Shown here one piece after another: positions 27,562-38,907 of a DNA stretch of 64,000 nt (position 1 is the first letter of the stretch; every line of letters starts with the position of its first letter). The position numbers and the translations under genes were made by a program. Location: assembly GCA_964034945.1 (NCBI GenBank), contig OZ035963.1:36146361-36210360 (forward strand), written 5' to 3'. The notes below the pieces were generated by a model. The model was not told where the DNA came from and did not search any database. It worked only from the letters and a program-made list of their open reading frames with translations. The DNA comes from Chrysopilus asiliformis (lineage: Eukaryota; Arthropoda; Insecta; Diptera; Rhagionidae).

Positions 27562-27840
27562 GTTGTCGCATTTGGGCGGATGAAAATCCCAGGCCAATTG
27601 TTAAAAAGCCGACGCATCTACAAAAGATCACTGTTTGGTGTGTTTTTTTTGCTGGCGGAATCATTGGACCGTTTTTATTTGAAAATGATGCCGGGAATTC
27701 TGTTACGGTGAATGCTGAGCGCTACCGTGCCATAATAACCAACTTTTTATGGCCTGAATTGGATGCTATGCATGTCGGTGATTTGTGGCTTCAACGGGAC
27801 TGCGCCACATCGCATCATTTCTTGCCAGGCCGCATCATCT

Positions 27841-28049
27841 GATTCAATATAGAAATCAAAAAAATTTAACAAATAACATTGTCTTTTTTAAAAGCTTTTA
27901 TTTAGCTTGCCTTCGTGTCTGTCTGTTTGTCTGTCTGTCAGATCAAATCTTGCAATCAAATTTTGATCCACTTCCACTCATCCGATTCACTTGAAATTTT
28001 GTACACTTATATAAGTCCGATGATAATACAATATTTTCTCTACTTCGTC
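27841..28049. other. GTCT microsatellite and repeat debris
   Basis: TGTCTGTCTGTTTGTCTGTCTGTC-type microsatellite at about 27918-27940, followed by a TTGAAATTTTGTACACTT block. This GTCY-then-TGAAATTTTG order matches the mini-me plan and leads into the 120-bp tandem units. Confidence 0.55.
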
Positions 28050-28290
28050 CTTGTAAGGATAAGGGAAGGTCCTGTGAGGATAACGTGATTATCATTTTCT
28101 CCAAATTTTCCGGGAAAAAATCTGTTCTGGGGGTTTTTGGGGTCGCTGAATCCGAATCTGTCATTACAAAATCTGTAAGGATAACGTGATTATTCTTTTT
28201 CTCAATTGTTCCGGGAAAAATATATTCTGCGGGTTTTGGGGTTCGCTGAATACGATTCTCAAGTTAAAAATCCTGTAAGGACATCTCAAA
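28050..28290. repeat. Dispersed tandem repeat (about 120-bp unit), locus 2
   Basis: Two units with AAGGTCCTGTGAGGATAACG, a TTTTCCGGGAAAAAAT block and GGGGTCGCTGAATCCGAATC. Confidence 0.8.
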
Positions 28291-28339
28291 TGTAAGGATA
28301 TATATTCGAAGACTAAAAAGAACAAAATAAAAAAAATTA

Positions 28340-28595
28340 AAAAAAAAAATTTTAAAAAAAGCTTTTATTAAAAAAGAATGCACTAAAAAGAAAAAAATAA
28401 TTTTCTGGACGCTGTGTATCACAAATATAAAAGCTAAAAGGCGAGATAAAGCATAAAACAATAAAATAAACATTTATCTCGCTTTTTAAAAGCTTTTATA
28501 TTTGTGATACACAGCGTCCAAAAAATTATTTTTTTCTTTTTAGTGCATTTTTTTTAATAAAAGCTTTTTTTTAAAAATTTTTTTTATGTTAAAAT
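28340..28595. repeat. Long inverted repeat
   Basis: Arms of about 110 nt, sharing GGACGCTGTGTATCACAAAT and its inverse, separated by about 35 nt. AT-rich. A terminal-repeat element is likely, but no TSD was resolved. Confidence 0.8.
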
Positions 28596-28599
28596 TGGT

Positions 28600-29169
28600 C
28601 CAAGTAATTGGAACATCCTGTATAAATAGTCGCAACGGAAATTTTCAATATAGAGTGCCACCTTTTGGTTCCCTGTAAAGCGTATTATTTAATTTTTCAG
28701 CCCTTAAAAAACGTATATTTATACATTTTGGTTTCCCGAAAAACGTACAAAAAAACATATACATATCTTCAAAGTGCTGTATCTCTGAAACCACTGCAAA
28801 AAAAATCTAAAATTTGGAATTTGTCACAAAAATACATGTGAGCCTAATTTGAAAGAAATCCAAAACAATTCACATATGGGAGCCCATACAATTCATGGAT
28901 TCACATATGGGAGCCCACACAAATTAATTCTTCTCAAAATATCTACTTTAAATATTGAAAAAGATCTTTTAATATTTTAGATCTTAAATATCGGAAAAGA
29001 TCTTTTAAATTATTTAATTTTTTTTTTATTTTAATTTTTTTTAGTCTTTATAATTTTTGAAAATTGAAACTTAGCGGTATAATCCCTTTCTCTAGAAATT
29101 TTTCCGAAAAGGATCACGTGCTATCCTTAAAGCATCTTTCGGTTCAAAAATCTTGATATCAGAATGTTA
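28600..29169. other. Unassigned AT-rich stretch
   Basis: A direct repeat ATTCACATATGGGAGCCCA occurs at about 28869 and 28899. No gene seen. Confidence 0.4.
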
Positions 29170-30015
29170 AAAATCCGTCCGGACTTTTTATGTCAAAATA
29201 AGGTAAAGTAAGTTAATGAAAAGTGTATAAAAAATATCAGTTGTGGTCAACACAAGACTTTCTTCTACAAAATCTACGACCCTGCGCAATTTACGCTAGA
29301 GCCCTGTCGCGTTGTCAACCTAAGACGACCTCCCAATAAATTCTTGGTTTATTCAAAAATATCAAAAACGTACAAAATTTGAGATAACTTGAGAACTGTA
29401 AAAGATATCAATTTACGGTAAATGGCAAAAATGTAGAAAATGTTAACATCTTTAATTATTCTTTTAACTGATTTGTCGAAAAACCGTTAGTTTGCAAATT
29501 ATTCGCAAAAATATGATTTTTTACATATTAATGAAAATATCTCAATAACGGTAAAATATAACGGATAACGGTAAAAGACAACATTTTGCAGAATGCCATT
29601 CTCATTAATTCACTTCATACATTCAGCCAGCAAAAACCCGTTAGTTTTCGAGATAATCGCAAAAAACTGTTTTTTTGGAAATAACGGTTTATCTCAATAA
29701 CAGGTGGAGATATCGAGTTATAGCTAAAGACAAAAGTGTGGGAAATTTTATTTTCTCCAAGTTTTGTCATACTTAAGGCCACTAAAAAACGCGTAGTTTG
29801 GGAGTAAATCGAGAAAAACGAAATTGCGATTTTTGAAAAACCGCCATTTTGGATACTTCCGGTTAACGGATTTCCACCAAAAGTTGATAGGATCGTCCCA
29901 TTTCAGGACCCAACATGCCTATAAAATTTCATGGCGCTAGCTCTATTAGTTTTTGAGAAATCTTGTACACAGACTGACAGACTGACAGAGTGACAGACAG
30001 AAAGACATTTTTTTA
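29170..30015 (+). repeat. Dispersed repeat family X, copy 1
   Basis: About 850 bp, rich in AAACCGTTAGTTTTCGAG-like and ATATCTCAATAACGG-like blocks. It ends in a GTCY-type microsatellite (AGACTGACAGACTGACAGAG at about 29971). Related copies: 47488-48215 (inverted), 42410-42700 and 38440-38620 (partial). The block AGAGCTAGCGCCATGAAATT on the other strand parallels the mini-me body, so X may be a relative. Confidence 0.7.
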
Positions 30016-30307
30016 ATATGACTCCAATCGACTCAGGAGTGATCGGGAAATGTTTTTTAGGCAAAATTAAGAGGTCGAAATTTTTCATGAATACAATACT
30101 TTATTATACTTCGTAGAAGAAAGTAAAAACAGATTGTGTCCGCTGATATAAAGCAAGTGAGTTTTATTCAAAAGAACTGCTTAGTACAAGCAAAAAGTCG
30201 ATTTACAGTTTTCTGTTACAAAGTGTATACATAAAAAAAACTTTAAAAATTGTATATAAAGTACAAATGTTTCCCATAATTTATTTTAAATAAAAAGAGT
30301 ATTTTAT

Positions 30308-31235
30308 TTAGTAATTATTTTCAATTACACCATCATGAGGTCCAATTCCCTCTCCATAATCGGAATCGTCTTCATTTGGAAGCTCCTCCATCTCGTTAAA
30401 ATCATCTTTAAATTCCGGGCACTGGGAACACCTGCTTTCATTAACTCCATAATTTATGCAAGTTGAACCAACACATTCACAACAGCCATCGTGAAACCAG
30501 CTGGAGAGAAAATATCACTGAAAAAAGGCATTCGCAAAAACGAACAAATAAAATTACCGATAGCTGCTGGCACCCATGCTTTCACAACTTTGTCGGCATT
30601 TGTTCATAGAAAGGCACTGGGTCAAATAAAGAACCGTGCAATTTACTGTTACCATGTTCTCCCTTTCTCTAATACTGTCCAAGTCATGTTCATTAGATCC
30701 TGGATATTTTTTTTTTTGTATTAATACCAAAATATAAATCACTTGAAAACTTACGTAAATAATACTTGACATCTTTCTCTAATTTTGGGCCTGCAAGAGC
30801 AGAATCAAAATCAACTGGAAATGTAAAAGTACGCCACTTTTCTTCATCCGGTTCTGCAGTTAATGTATTGAACAAACCAGGAATACCATCAAATTCTTCA
30901 ACATGTGATTTCGTAGACAAAGCATTCCTTGTTTCATTCGGTCTTGGGCAAAGATCTTTCAAAGATTTTAAAAAATTAAGCTGTAATAATAATAACAAAA
31001 AAATAGTTTACATACCTACACAGCTACAGCATTCACTGTATAAGTAGCTCAAGCAATTAAGACATTCTTTACAGCAAGAACAATTTTTCAAATCACACTT
31101 ACAACTTTGTGTAAGCATGCATTTCGAAACTACTGATGCGCAAACCAATTCATTGCAGGTATCTGCGTGTGTTATAAACAGTAAAATTCCCAAGCAAGCT
31201 ATTGGTAACATGACACTGAATTTTGGAAACATCAT
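30308..31235 (-). CDS. tsg: Twisted gastrulation (BMP-binding secreted protein), complete
   Basis: Extracellular modulator of BMP/Dpp signalling that acts with Chordin/Sog. Exons (minus): 31235-31016, 30955-30755, 30699-30558, 30500-30308, with introns of 60, 55 and 57 bp, all GT-AG and in phase; 251 aa. A signal peptide covers about residues 1-24 (hydrophobic LPIACLGILLFITHA). The N-terminal Cys-rich domain (27-78) has the Tsg pattern CNELVCASVVSKC, CKC, CSCCKEC and ECCSCV. The middle has SHVEEFDGIPGLF, and the C-terminal domain has CRQSCESMGASSYRWFHDGC and CCECVGS.C. The first splice was chosen so that CCSCV joins DLCPRPNET; the other AG in that intron gives a poorer match. An acidic tail (about 216-251) follows the last Cys pair. 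A poly(A) signal overlaps the stop codon. Paralogues (crossveinless, shrew) exist in flies, so the exact one is uncertain. Confidence 0.93.
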
Positions 31236-32857
31236 TTTTCTGAGCTAAAACAAAACTTTTTTTATATTTTTTTTATTTGAAACTTTTTTTTAAAAAAACT
31301 TTTATATTTGAAACTTTTTTATAGATATAAATAGAAAAAAAAAACATAAATTTGCAAACTACAATTATAATGTTTCGGGGTGCACCATTCTTGATTCTTA
31401 AGTGATAAAAAGTAAAAACAAAATGACAAAACTAATTTTTTGTGTTGCCAAAATTTTACAATCTTTTTAGAATAACTTGACATCGCTGATTCCGAATCTG
31501 CAAGTGGTTTGACCAGATCAACTTTAGTTTTTGAGAAAATTCCAAAAAAGATTTTTTTTGTTATTATCGTGTATATTTCTATAATTTTAGGGTAATTTAA
31601 TACCGCTGAATCCGAATTTCGAAATAGTGTGGCTGAATTCGTAGTCGCGGTGGACATTTGAATGATGTATAATTCAAAACAAACATGTCATCGATCATAC
31701 TTTAAAAAAAAGTTTCTGATCAAACATGAAGACAGTAGTATTTAGAATAAAGTTTTACATAACTTTTCAATACATGAAATTTCAATCGAACTACCCCCCC
31801 TTTCTCATAGAACTGCACCAGTTTTTTGCCATTGTCTCGAAAACGGCCCTTCATAGACAAAAAATTATAAAGACAAAAAATGATTAGATCGTAATTTTAC
31901 ATAACATTTTCATGCATCGAAACTTGATTGGACCAGTTTTTAAGCCCGTAATCAAAAAAACATAATTTTTTGATATTTTGCAAAAAATGAAATTGCTACA
32001 AAATATTAGCATATTGTCCTTTTTACGCGAAATCTGAAAGAAAAATGGCGGTAACAATATTTTGAAAAGAGCGAGGTGTTATAGACATTTTGAATTTTTA
32101 TTAATAAATGGAAAGCTACCTGTAATTCAATTCTGAAAGTATTTTGGTATTTGGTTTAGTACTTATATGAGCTCAAGTGATTTGTAGAATCATAAAAACT
32201 TTATATTCTTGACATACATAAAACAACAAATCAAATACCTCAATCTACAAATAAAGTTGTCTTTCGAAGATTATTCGCTCCAATGCTGTACTGCAACCTT
32301 AAATAGCATTTAACATTGTTTCGGGGATAAACTTATGTTTAACACGTTAGCTGCCGTGTGAACCACCGGTTGTTCACATGCATATGTGATTCTGTATCAA
32401 TACATTTCAGTACATTTTATACAAAACTAAAAAATCGGTATTTACGGTTAGTCACTTTAGTAATAATTTTATTTTTGTATGCTGGCAGCCAACGTGTTAA
32501 AAGTAGACTACTCTATTTTGGGGCCAACTTTGATAAAATTACCGCATTTTATTTGAGCTTTTTATTAAAAGAGAAAAATTTCAGCTAAAATTCAGTTTAG
32601 CGCCAATGACGCTACATATTTTTCGTGTATAGGGAGGAGTAGAGAAGTATCCCCTATACGAAATGGATATTTTTAGCCGTCGGTCGCTCCCTTCCCATAG
32701 CCCCCCAAAAAAGGGGTGTAGGGAGGTGTATGGTACCTCAAATAAAGATAATGGAGAGTAGATTCCAAAAATATATAGCATGAAAGGGATCCCCTCCCCT
32801 CTCACCCTTCGATTAATACCTCACCAAGAAAAGTGGAATTAATGGAGGGAAACATAT
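31236..32857. other. tsg upstream region and unassigned sequence
   Basis: Holds the likely tsg promoter. 31440-31640 carries two weak units related to the 120-bp tandem family (CGCTGATTCCGAATCTGC and CGCTGAATCCGAATTTCG). 32590-32810 is a GC-richer patch with short inverted words (GTATAGGGAGGAG / CTCCCTACACC) but no resolved element. Confidence 0.4.
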
Positions 32858-33753
32858 TAGGGTCAAAGTGGGTAAATTTAAACAGGGGTAATTGTAAACA
32901 CTATTGGTTGTCCCCAAACTGCTATTCCTTCTTAGCTTATCTAGACAATATATTGGAAATTGATCTTTTGTCTCACTGCGGACACGTGGCACAATAGATC
33001 TAAGAGAGGGTTCGTTCTGTAGGAGCTGTCAAAAAAAGTGCTTCTTTTTAGTGTGATTTCAGTTTTCCTAAGAGGGAAAAGAATTATATTTTGAAGGGAT
33101 TTTTAAAAGAAGGATGTATGTTTTAGCTTAATATACGAACAATATAGTTGCTTGAGATAGGTTATATATGTTAATTGTTGGCTATAAACAAACTGTAAAA
33201 AATTATTGTCTGTTTACATTTACCCCCTCATTTGTAACCTCATGTCCAAATGTAAACACTATAATGGGGTTAATGTAAACAATTTCTGGCAAATGTAATC
33301 ACCCTTTTTATACCCGTATGGTGAAACCAAAGGGTATATTAACTTTGCCTTACTGTTTGTAACGCCAAGATCCTGTCATCACACACAAAAATGAATTATA
33401 CCAGTATGTTAAAAAAAATTAACTTCTGCATGTCCGTCCGTCCGTGTGTCTGTGGCGCGCGTTGCGGGCGCACGGATTGAGCTAGAGAAAAAGGATAAAA
33501 AAAGGTGTTTACATTTACCCCATTTTTCAAAAATTTGAAAAAAATATAGGGGTAAAAGTAAACATCCAATTTTGTAAAAAATTAAGGACCTATAATTTTG
33601 AAATCACATGGAATGGACAATAAATAGACAAGAAATTTTAACATAATATATCAAAACTCCGCTGTTAGTGATTTAATTTAAAAAAAACCATTACAAAGTT
33701 GAAAAAATATCCAAAAAGTGAAAATCGTTTACAATAACCCCCCTTGACCCTAC
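32858..33753. mobile_element. TIR element with TAGGGTCAA ends and nested mini-me fragment
   Basis: Ends TAGGGTCAAAGTGGGT and its near inverse (TAGGGTCAAGGGGGGT). Interior has many TGTAAACA and ATTTACCCC words. If the outer TA is the target, this is Tc1/mariner-like. A mini-me head (33307-33487) is inserted in it. No coding frame. Confidence 0.72.
33307..33487 (+). mobile_element. mini-me/DINE-like repeat, copy 4 (head only)
   Basis: TATACCCGTATGGTGAAACC through the microsatellite TGTCCGTCCGTCCGTGTGTC to GAGCTAGAG. The rest is missing. Confidence 0.85.
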
Positions 33754-33773
33754 CTGGTTGGATTTACTACTAA

Positions 33774-34101
33774 GTCCGATATTACACTTGGCTTATTTAA
33801 GCCGGCAACTTTTGGGCTTAATAAGCCAATGTGCTTACATTTGTGGCTTAAATAAGCCAATCCTGTTTGCATATATGCTACACAAGTTTACATGGGTGTG
33901 TGTGTGGACTCAAACTTACCTGCTGACGGTCAGAACGAAAATGATTTCTGCCTACTACTTTTCCCAAACCGGTTCACACGCTTTGCATGTATGCAGATTG
34001 TCGATAAGCTATGATTTCGAGTGGCAACTTTTCCCTCCTCAGTCGTTTCTCCCAAAAATCGACTTAAGTAAGCCCGAAAGTTGCCGTGTGTAATATCGCG
34101 C
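33774..34101. mobile_element. Harbinger-type MITE, TSD TAA
   Basis: A 328-bp element, inverted ends around CGATATTACAC, TAA at 33771-33773 and 34102-34104. Contains repeated GGCTTAWWTAAGCC palindromes near the left end. The 111-codon frame 33758-34093 spans it and is not a gene. Confidence 0.82.
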
Positions 34102-34104
34102 TAA

Positions 34105-34298
34105 GGGGTGGGCTTTTTTTGTATACAATCATATAACGGCTTACGCGAAAACTACCTTGCTACAGTTCTATCGAATGGACCACGCTTAACTTCCCATTTT
34201 GAAAATCTAGCCACCCTGTACTGCCCGCACCTGCAGTTTTACATAGATTGCTAACCATGAATGAATTGCAACAGTTGCAAGCTTCCGTCGCTTTCCAT
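34105..34298. other. Unassigned spacer
   Basis: No feature seen. Confidence 0.4.
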
Positions 34299-34439
34299 GG
34301 CCTACCCTACACACGGCAACTTTAAGCGGCGACTTTTCTAAAGTATAGGCGAGAGAAGTGAGGGAAGCGGTGCCCCTCACTTCTCTCGCCTATACTTAAG
34401 AAAAGTCGCCGCTTAAAGTTGCCGCGTGTAGGGTAGGCC
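34299..34439. mobile_element. Hairpin MITE family H, copy 2, 141 bp, TSD CAT
   Basis: Reverse-complement copy of 26745-26885, same length and nearly the same sequence. Flanked by CAT at 34296-34298 and 34440-34442. Two different 3-bp target sites show two independent insertions. Confidence 0.92.
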
Positions 34440-35404
34440 CATCAATAGCATAGGTCGTGATAGCCGCCTAGGCCGATAATGCCGTTAGCATCAAGCAGAA
34501 ACTATGAGTGCTTATTTTGATAAAGTTGAGTGGTCTTGAAATGACAGAACCCCTGACATCTGGCTTAATACAGACTTAAAATTTTACCACTGTGCCACAC
34601 TTGAATTTGAATTTTAGTCGTCCTAGTTTTGGATCTGTCCCATAGAACGCTGATCCAGAACAGAAAGCAGTTCCCTCTGGGCCCGATAGTATTCCAAAAT
34701 ATGCAAATAACTAATCTCCATGAGACTAAAATGAAAAAGCTGATCGTCGTTATTACGCCTTTTAGAAAAAGAAAGTAAATATTATTCGTCTTAATTAATG
34801 ATAATTATCCAAAAATATAATCCGAGCTCTAAGTCGTACGAAGATTTACCCTTGGAGAAATTGAAACGAACACAAAATTTAGATACACTAGGTCTAAAAA
34901 TAGATATAACTTTTAGTATTTATTGATCTGCATATCCACTTACGCATTTACAATTCTAAAATAACACTGATCATTTTTTCTTGGAAAATAGTAACAAAAA
35001 AATTAAAACTGTTTTTCTATTCCTCTATATTTCCGTGGAATATATTTCGCCAGAAAACTATCTAATCTGCATTCCATTAACAGCTATAGTATATAAAACA
35101 CTGATTTCCTCTTCGCTGAATTTGATGCACATTACATTTAAAAACTAAAAAAACTGGAAATGTAAATTCCTGGACATGCTCGCTGTCTCGATAGCTATGT
35201 TTGGCAACCCTGCGTTGTTTCCAGGGCTGCGTTGTTTGTACGAGTTGTGTTGAAGATCACTCCCCATTCCGCTTCATCTTAGAGAGCCTGTAATTTACTA
35301 CGACTCTTGATCATCGAATTTTTATCCCGTTTTTTCGCAATCCCAGCTAACATACTCTCATTATTATGCTTGAAAAAGATCTCATAAGACCCTTCAGTAC
35401 TCTT
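34440..35404. other. Unassigned stretch
   Basis: No gene or bounded element recognised. Confidence 0.4.
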
Positions 35405-35611
35405 ATAATATACACCCATCCCTCCATTTACACGGTAGATACGTTACCTGAAAATCCATGTAAATTGAAATCGCGTAAAACAAGATGCAGAATGCATATG
35501 ATAAGGGGCGATTGGTTCAACTTTCTTTTAAACCGTGTAAATCGAATCAAGGAATGTGAAGAATAGTCATAGATATGTTCATAATAACCGTGTAAAATGA
35601 GGCAAAAATTT
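35405..35611 (+). repeat. Fragment related to the 54646-55885 element
   Basis: Begins TATACACCCATCCCTCCA, then ACACGGTAGATACGTTACC, and has several CCGTGTAAA words, as in the left end of the larger element. The copy ends where the TIR element at 35612 is inserted. Confidence 0.7.
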
Positions 35612-35991
35612 AAGCTAGAACCTGAATCGTACGTCGATGCGTCCGTCATGCGTCCGTCCGTTTGACAGTTCGATGCGGTGACAGTTGGGTACGGCAACGA
35701 ATCTGGAGTTAATTCATTGTTTTGCACTTCTTCTATTAGTTTATCGTCGAAACAATTACTTTCAATTCGTTCCATACTTAAATTGCTTAAATCGTAAACA
35801 AACTTTTTTGCGAAATGACATTTCCGTGCGTTGTCGCATGTAAAAGTAGAAAGTCGACCTACTCTATGCGGTTGCCGTATCGGAAAACGTATTATTAGGG
35901 GAGTACTCATAGCAGCCCGTTGATTTTACTCGAACTATCAACCGGACGCACGCATGACGGACGCATCGATATACGATTCAGGTTCTAGCTT
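35612..35991 (-). mobile_element. TIR element with conserved small ORF, copy B
   Basis: Same ends as 9696-10052 (AAGCTAGAACCTGAATCG), with an extra CGCATGACGGACGCATCGAT-type block near one end. Inserted in reverse relative to the ORF. Confidence 0.85.
35689..35910 (-). CDS. Unknown conserved frame inside TIR element (copy B)
   Basis: Shares RQPHRVGRLSTFTC through LTPDSLPYPTVTA with copy A. The open frame continues past TVTA because this copy lacks the stop there. An upstream in-frame start (MSTPLIIRFPI) is possible. Product unknown. Confidence 0.35.
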
Positions 35992-37046
35992 ACTCTCTAT
36001 ATTTAGGCTCTCTAATCAGTATAAAGAATTCATAAAATATAGCAGATCTACTTCAGACCCTGCGTTGAAGCAATAAGAGGAATTCGTACATAAAGCTAGC
36101 AGTACTGGAAATAAAGTTTAGTTCTGTTGGTCACTAGACAAGTTGGGTGGGAAAGTTTTTAATCATGTAAGTTTTTTAGTTAAGAATTATTCTCTTAAAT
36201 ATTTTTTATGCTTACGACTGTAGATTTTCAAACATATTTATGAAATTTTCGAGTAAATTGTGTCTGTGCAATGGTAAATTCGTGGCTGTGCAGTGGCTTC
36301 CCAATTCATTCGTATCATGTTTATTGTAGTTTTTCCTTTTATGGACAAAAGTATCTTTTATACCTATATTGAGTTGCACAATTTTGCTTTTCTACAAGTC
36401 TCCATATTCCATATATGGCAACGCCCTAGTTAAAATCAAATTAAAGACGAAACATGGAAATGATTCATACGAGAAAAAATGTATGACTATTCGGTGTAAG
36501 CATTGTTTGTGGAACGTAAAGAATGCCTTTTGTTGAATATTACTTTTCGAAAAACAAGCCATAATTGCTTTTAGGAGAATTTCAAATTCAATACAAGAGA
36601 TTTATGTAGGAATTAATCAGACGCCGCGACAGTTCTTTCTTGCCTCTTCGTCCCGTAGTCCACTGCCTCGTTTATGTGAATAAAAATGCTACACTAACCG
36701 TGGATACTCTAGTAAGATAAAGAAATAAAAAGTTAACAGATGGACAAATGGAAAAAAAAAATTTTTTTAGATGCTTTTCTAAATATTTTTTAGATGGATA
36801 GATGCTTTTCGGAAAAACGCGGTGAAATTGTCATTTTTCAAAATACCCATGTAAATCTAAATCTATTGGATAGTTTCATCATTTAACAAAATCCCTGTAA
36901 AATTTCAGAATCTTGTGACTAAGATAAGAACGAATGGCGGTTAGTAAAATATATTTTTGGCATAAAAGTGATTATTTTATTCCAATTTCTATATTACATC
37001 CATCTATATTAAAATTAGGCCCAAATTGGGCGTCTATCCTCTATGG
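35992..37046. other. Unassigned stretch
   Basis: No gene or bounded element recognised; only short chance frames. Confidence 0.4.
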
Positions 37047-37302
37047 CAGTGCTCCGCAACCTTTATTTGCATACGGCACACACATTTTTTTTCTGGAAAT
37101 CCGGGGCACACCACAAAAGAAAATATAAAAAAAATGGTATTTAAAATTAACAATATATATAAAATTTAAAAAAAATCCTGAAAGAATTATTAAATAGTTA
37201 TTTGAATTGTTTACCGCGGCACACCTAATATCATTTCCCGGCACACCTAATATCATTTCCCGGCGCACCAGTGTGCGGCGGCACACTGGTTGCGGAGCAC
37301 TG
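37047..37302. mobile_element. hAT-type MITE, 8-bp TSD CTCTATGG
   Basis: A 256-bp element with ends CAGTGCTCCGCAACC / GGTTGCGGAGCACTG. Exact TSD at 37039-37046 and 37303-37310. Contains a direct repeat CGGCACACCTAATATCATTT near the right end. Confidence 0.94.
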
Positions 37303-38286
37303 CTCTATGGTACCCAAAACTGGAGCAACTATTCTTGGCACTGGAGCAACTATTTTTTTAAATCTCACTTCGCTTTAAAACAAGCTATTCAATTAGCATA
37401 GTTACTATATATTTAACGTAAAGTTTACAAACTAAAAATATTAAAATTACTCTTAAAATTAGTTGTCACATAAAGATTTTCTGACAGCACAAAACATGTT
37501 CAGCCATTTGTTGCTGTAATTTAATTTTTAAAAAGCTATTATAAAGGTTGAAGACAATGTGCAAATGAAAAATACTTTTATAGGAAGATACCATAGAGAT
37601 TTGAATCTGATTTCCTGATCATAACATTCAAATTTCCAAACAATTGGTAGAACTTGTATTTTATTCGAATCTGACGTTTGATATAGTTAAAAGCGTTTTC
37701 GAAGAATCATGGACCAAAAAAAAGTACAAATTTTAATATTCAGAAATGCATTTTATTCATTATTGAGAACCCTAAAGTTCATGGGCATTGTTCTTGTTTG
37801 TAATTTTGTAAAGATACTCGGGGCGGTATGGTTTTTATATTTAGTAATTTGTATGCGCTCTAGAAAAGTCTAGTTGAACAGATTTACGCTTTAGGGCATC
37901 TATCCCACAGGGGTACCTTACTTTTAAGGACTTTTTTTGACTATTTTAATTCACAAAATTGGCACTTTGTAGACTCTAAATTCGACTTAACGTGTGTAAT
38001 TTGTTAAAAATTAATTCAGTAATTGTATTTTAAATGATTTTCACTCTATGGCGGAACTAAACAAATTTCCACTGTCGCGTTACCGGAAATCGAGAGATTT
38101 ATTACCGACATATAGAACATTTTCAAGTTAAAAGCAGGGATGGGAAACGTTATCATAACGAAATAACGAAACAAAATAAATATACTCCGGTTTAAAGATA
38201 CTCTGATAAAAATTGCGTTATAACGTTATAGTAATTTAATTCCGTTATAATAACGCAAAACGTAAGAAAAATCGAAAAAAATGAGG
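37303..38286. other. Unassigned stretch upstream of sqh
   Basis: 38135-38270 is rich in GTTATAACG words and begins CAGGGATGGGAAACG, resembling one hAT end without a partner. No gene seen. Confidence 0.4.
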
Positions 38287-38620
38287 GCTTCGTCACTCCC
38301 TTGAGCCTGAAACAACCATGACCCTCACGGTTTTAAATTCAGTATCACAGTTGTACTGGACCTACTTGCAAGTTAAGAAAAAACTTCACGACTGATAAAG
38401 GCAAAGCTAAAACAAAACAAATGTTCATTAATTTTAGTATCTTTAATTTTTCTTTAAACTTTTTTTTCGAAGAATCGTTAGTTTTCAAGCAATTCGCAAA
38501 AATAAACATTTTTTAATGATTTCAATAACGTTGAAAGGTAAAATACAGAATTGAGCAATTCTCTTTGATTCATCTTATACTCTTCATATAAAATGTAACT
38601 TTTTGAGAAATGGCAGCTTA
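38287..38620. repeat. Repeat debris upstream of sqh
   Basis: 38287-38435 is related to the insertion at 25952-26171. 38440-38620 is a fragment of family X. Both lie within 600 bp of the sqh start, so the sqh promoter or first non-coding exon is close to repeats. Confidence 0.6.
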
Positions 38621-38907
38621 ACTATCAAAGGGCGCGTTTTTTCGAATTGCTGCAGCACCTAAAACTAACGCAAAACTTTCTTGATATTCCGATTGTCAGT
38701 TATGACCACACAACAAAAACTCTTCAACAACTTGAAATTCACCGTTTCCGTAAGAAAATTAAATGCCAAGGAAAAATATTCCCAACTATTTTTCTGCGTA
38801 AAACGAACACATTGTATTGTCTCATTAATTTACAAACAAGTAAATGATGTTTATCAAAATTTGAACTATTTTTGTGTTTGTAATACTTTTTCTTTTGTTT
38901 TTTAAGA

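Larger units (their letters stand above)
26711..27840 (+). pseudogene. mariner-type transposase relic broken by two MITEs
   Basis: Reading around the insertions at 26745-26885 and 26906-27561, one frame runs from NFHLSGFV through CRIWADENPRPI, ITVWCVFFAGGIIGPFLFEN and then ITNFLWPELDAMHVGDLWLQ. The last segment corresponds to the region before the second catalytic Asp (usual WFQQDGATCH; here WLQRDCATSH). That one frame survives after removing each MITE plus one TSD shows both insertions are later than the gene. The first catalytic Asp region is degraded and the C-terminus is lost. Confidence 0.85.

Noticed and set aside
31319..31657. 112-codon minus frame upstream of tsg
   Set aside because: The repeated NSDSAVLNYPK / DSESAMSSYSK blocks come from the 120-bp tandem family, not from a protein repeat.
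33758..34093. 111-codon frame across a MITE
   Set aside because: It coincides with a TAA-flanked non-coding TIR element.
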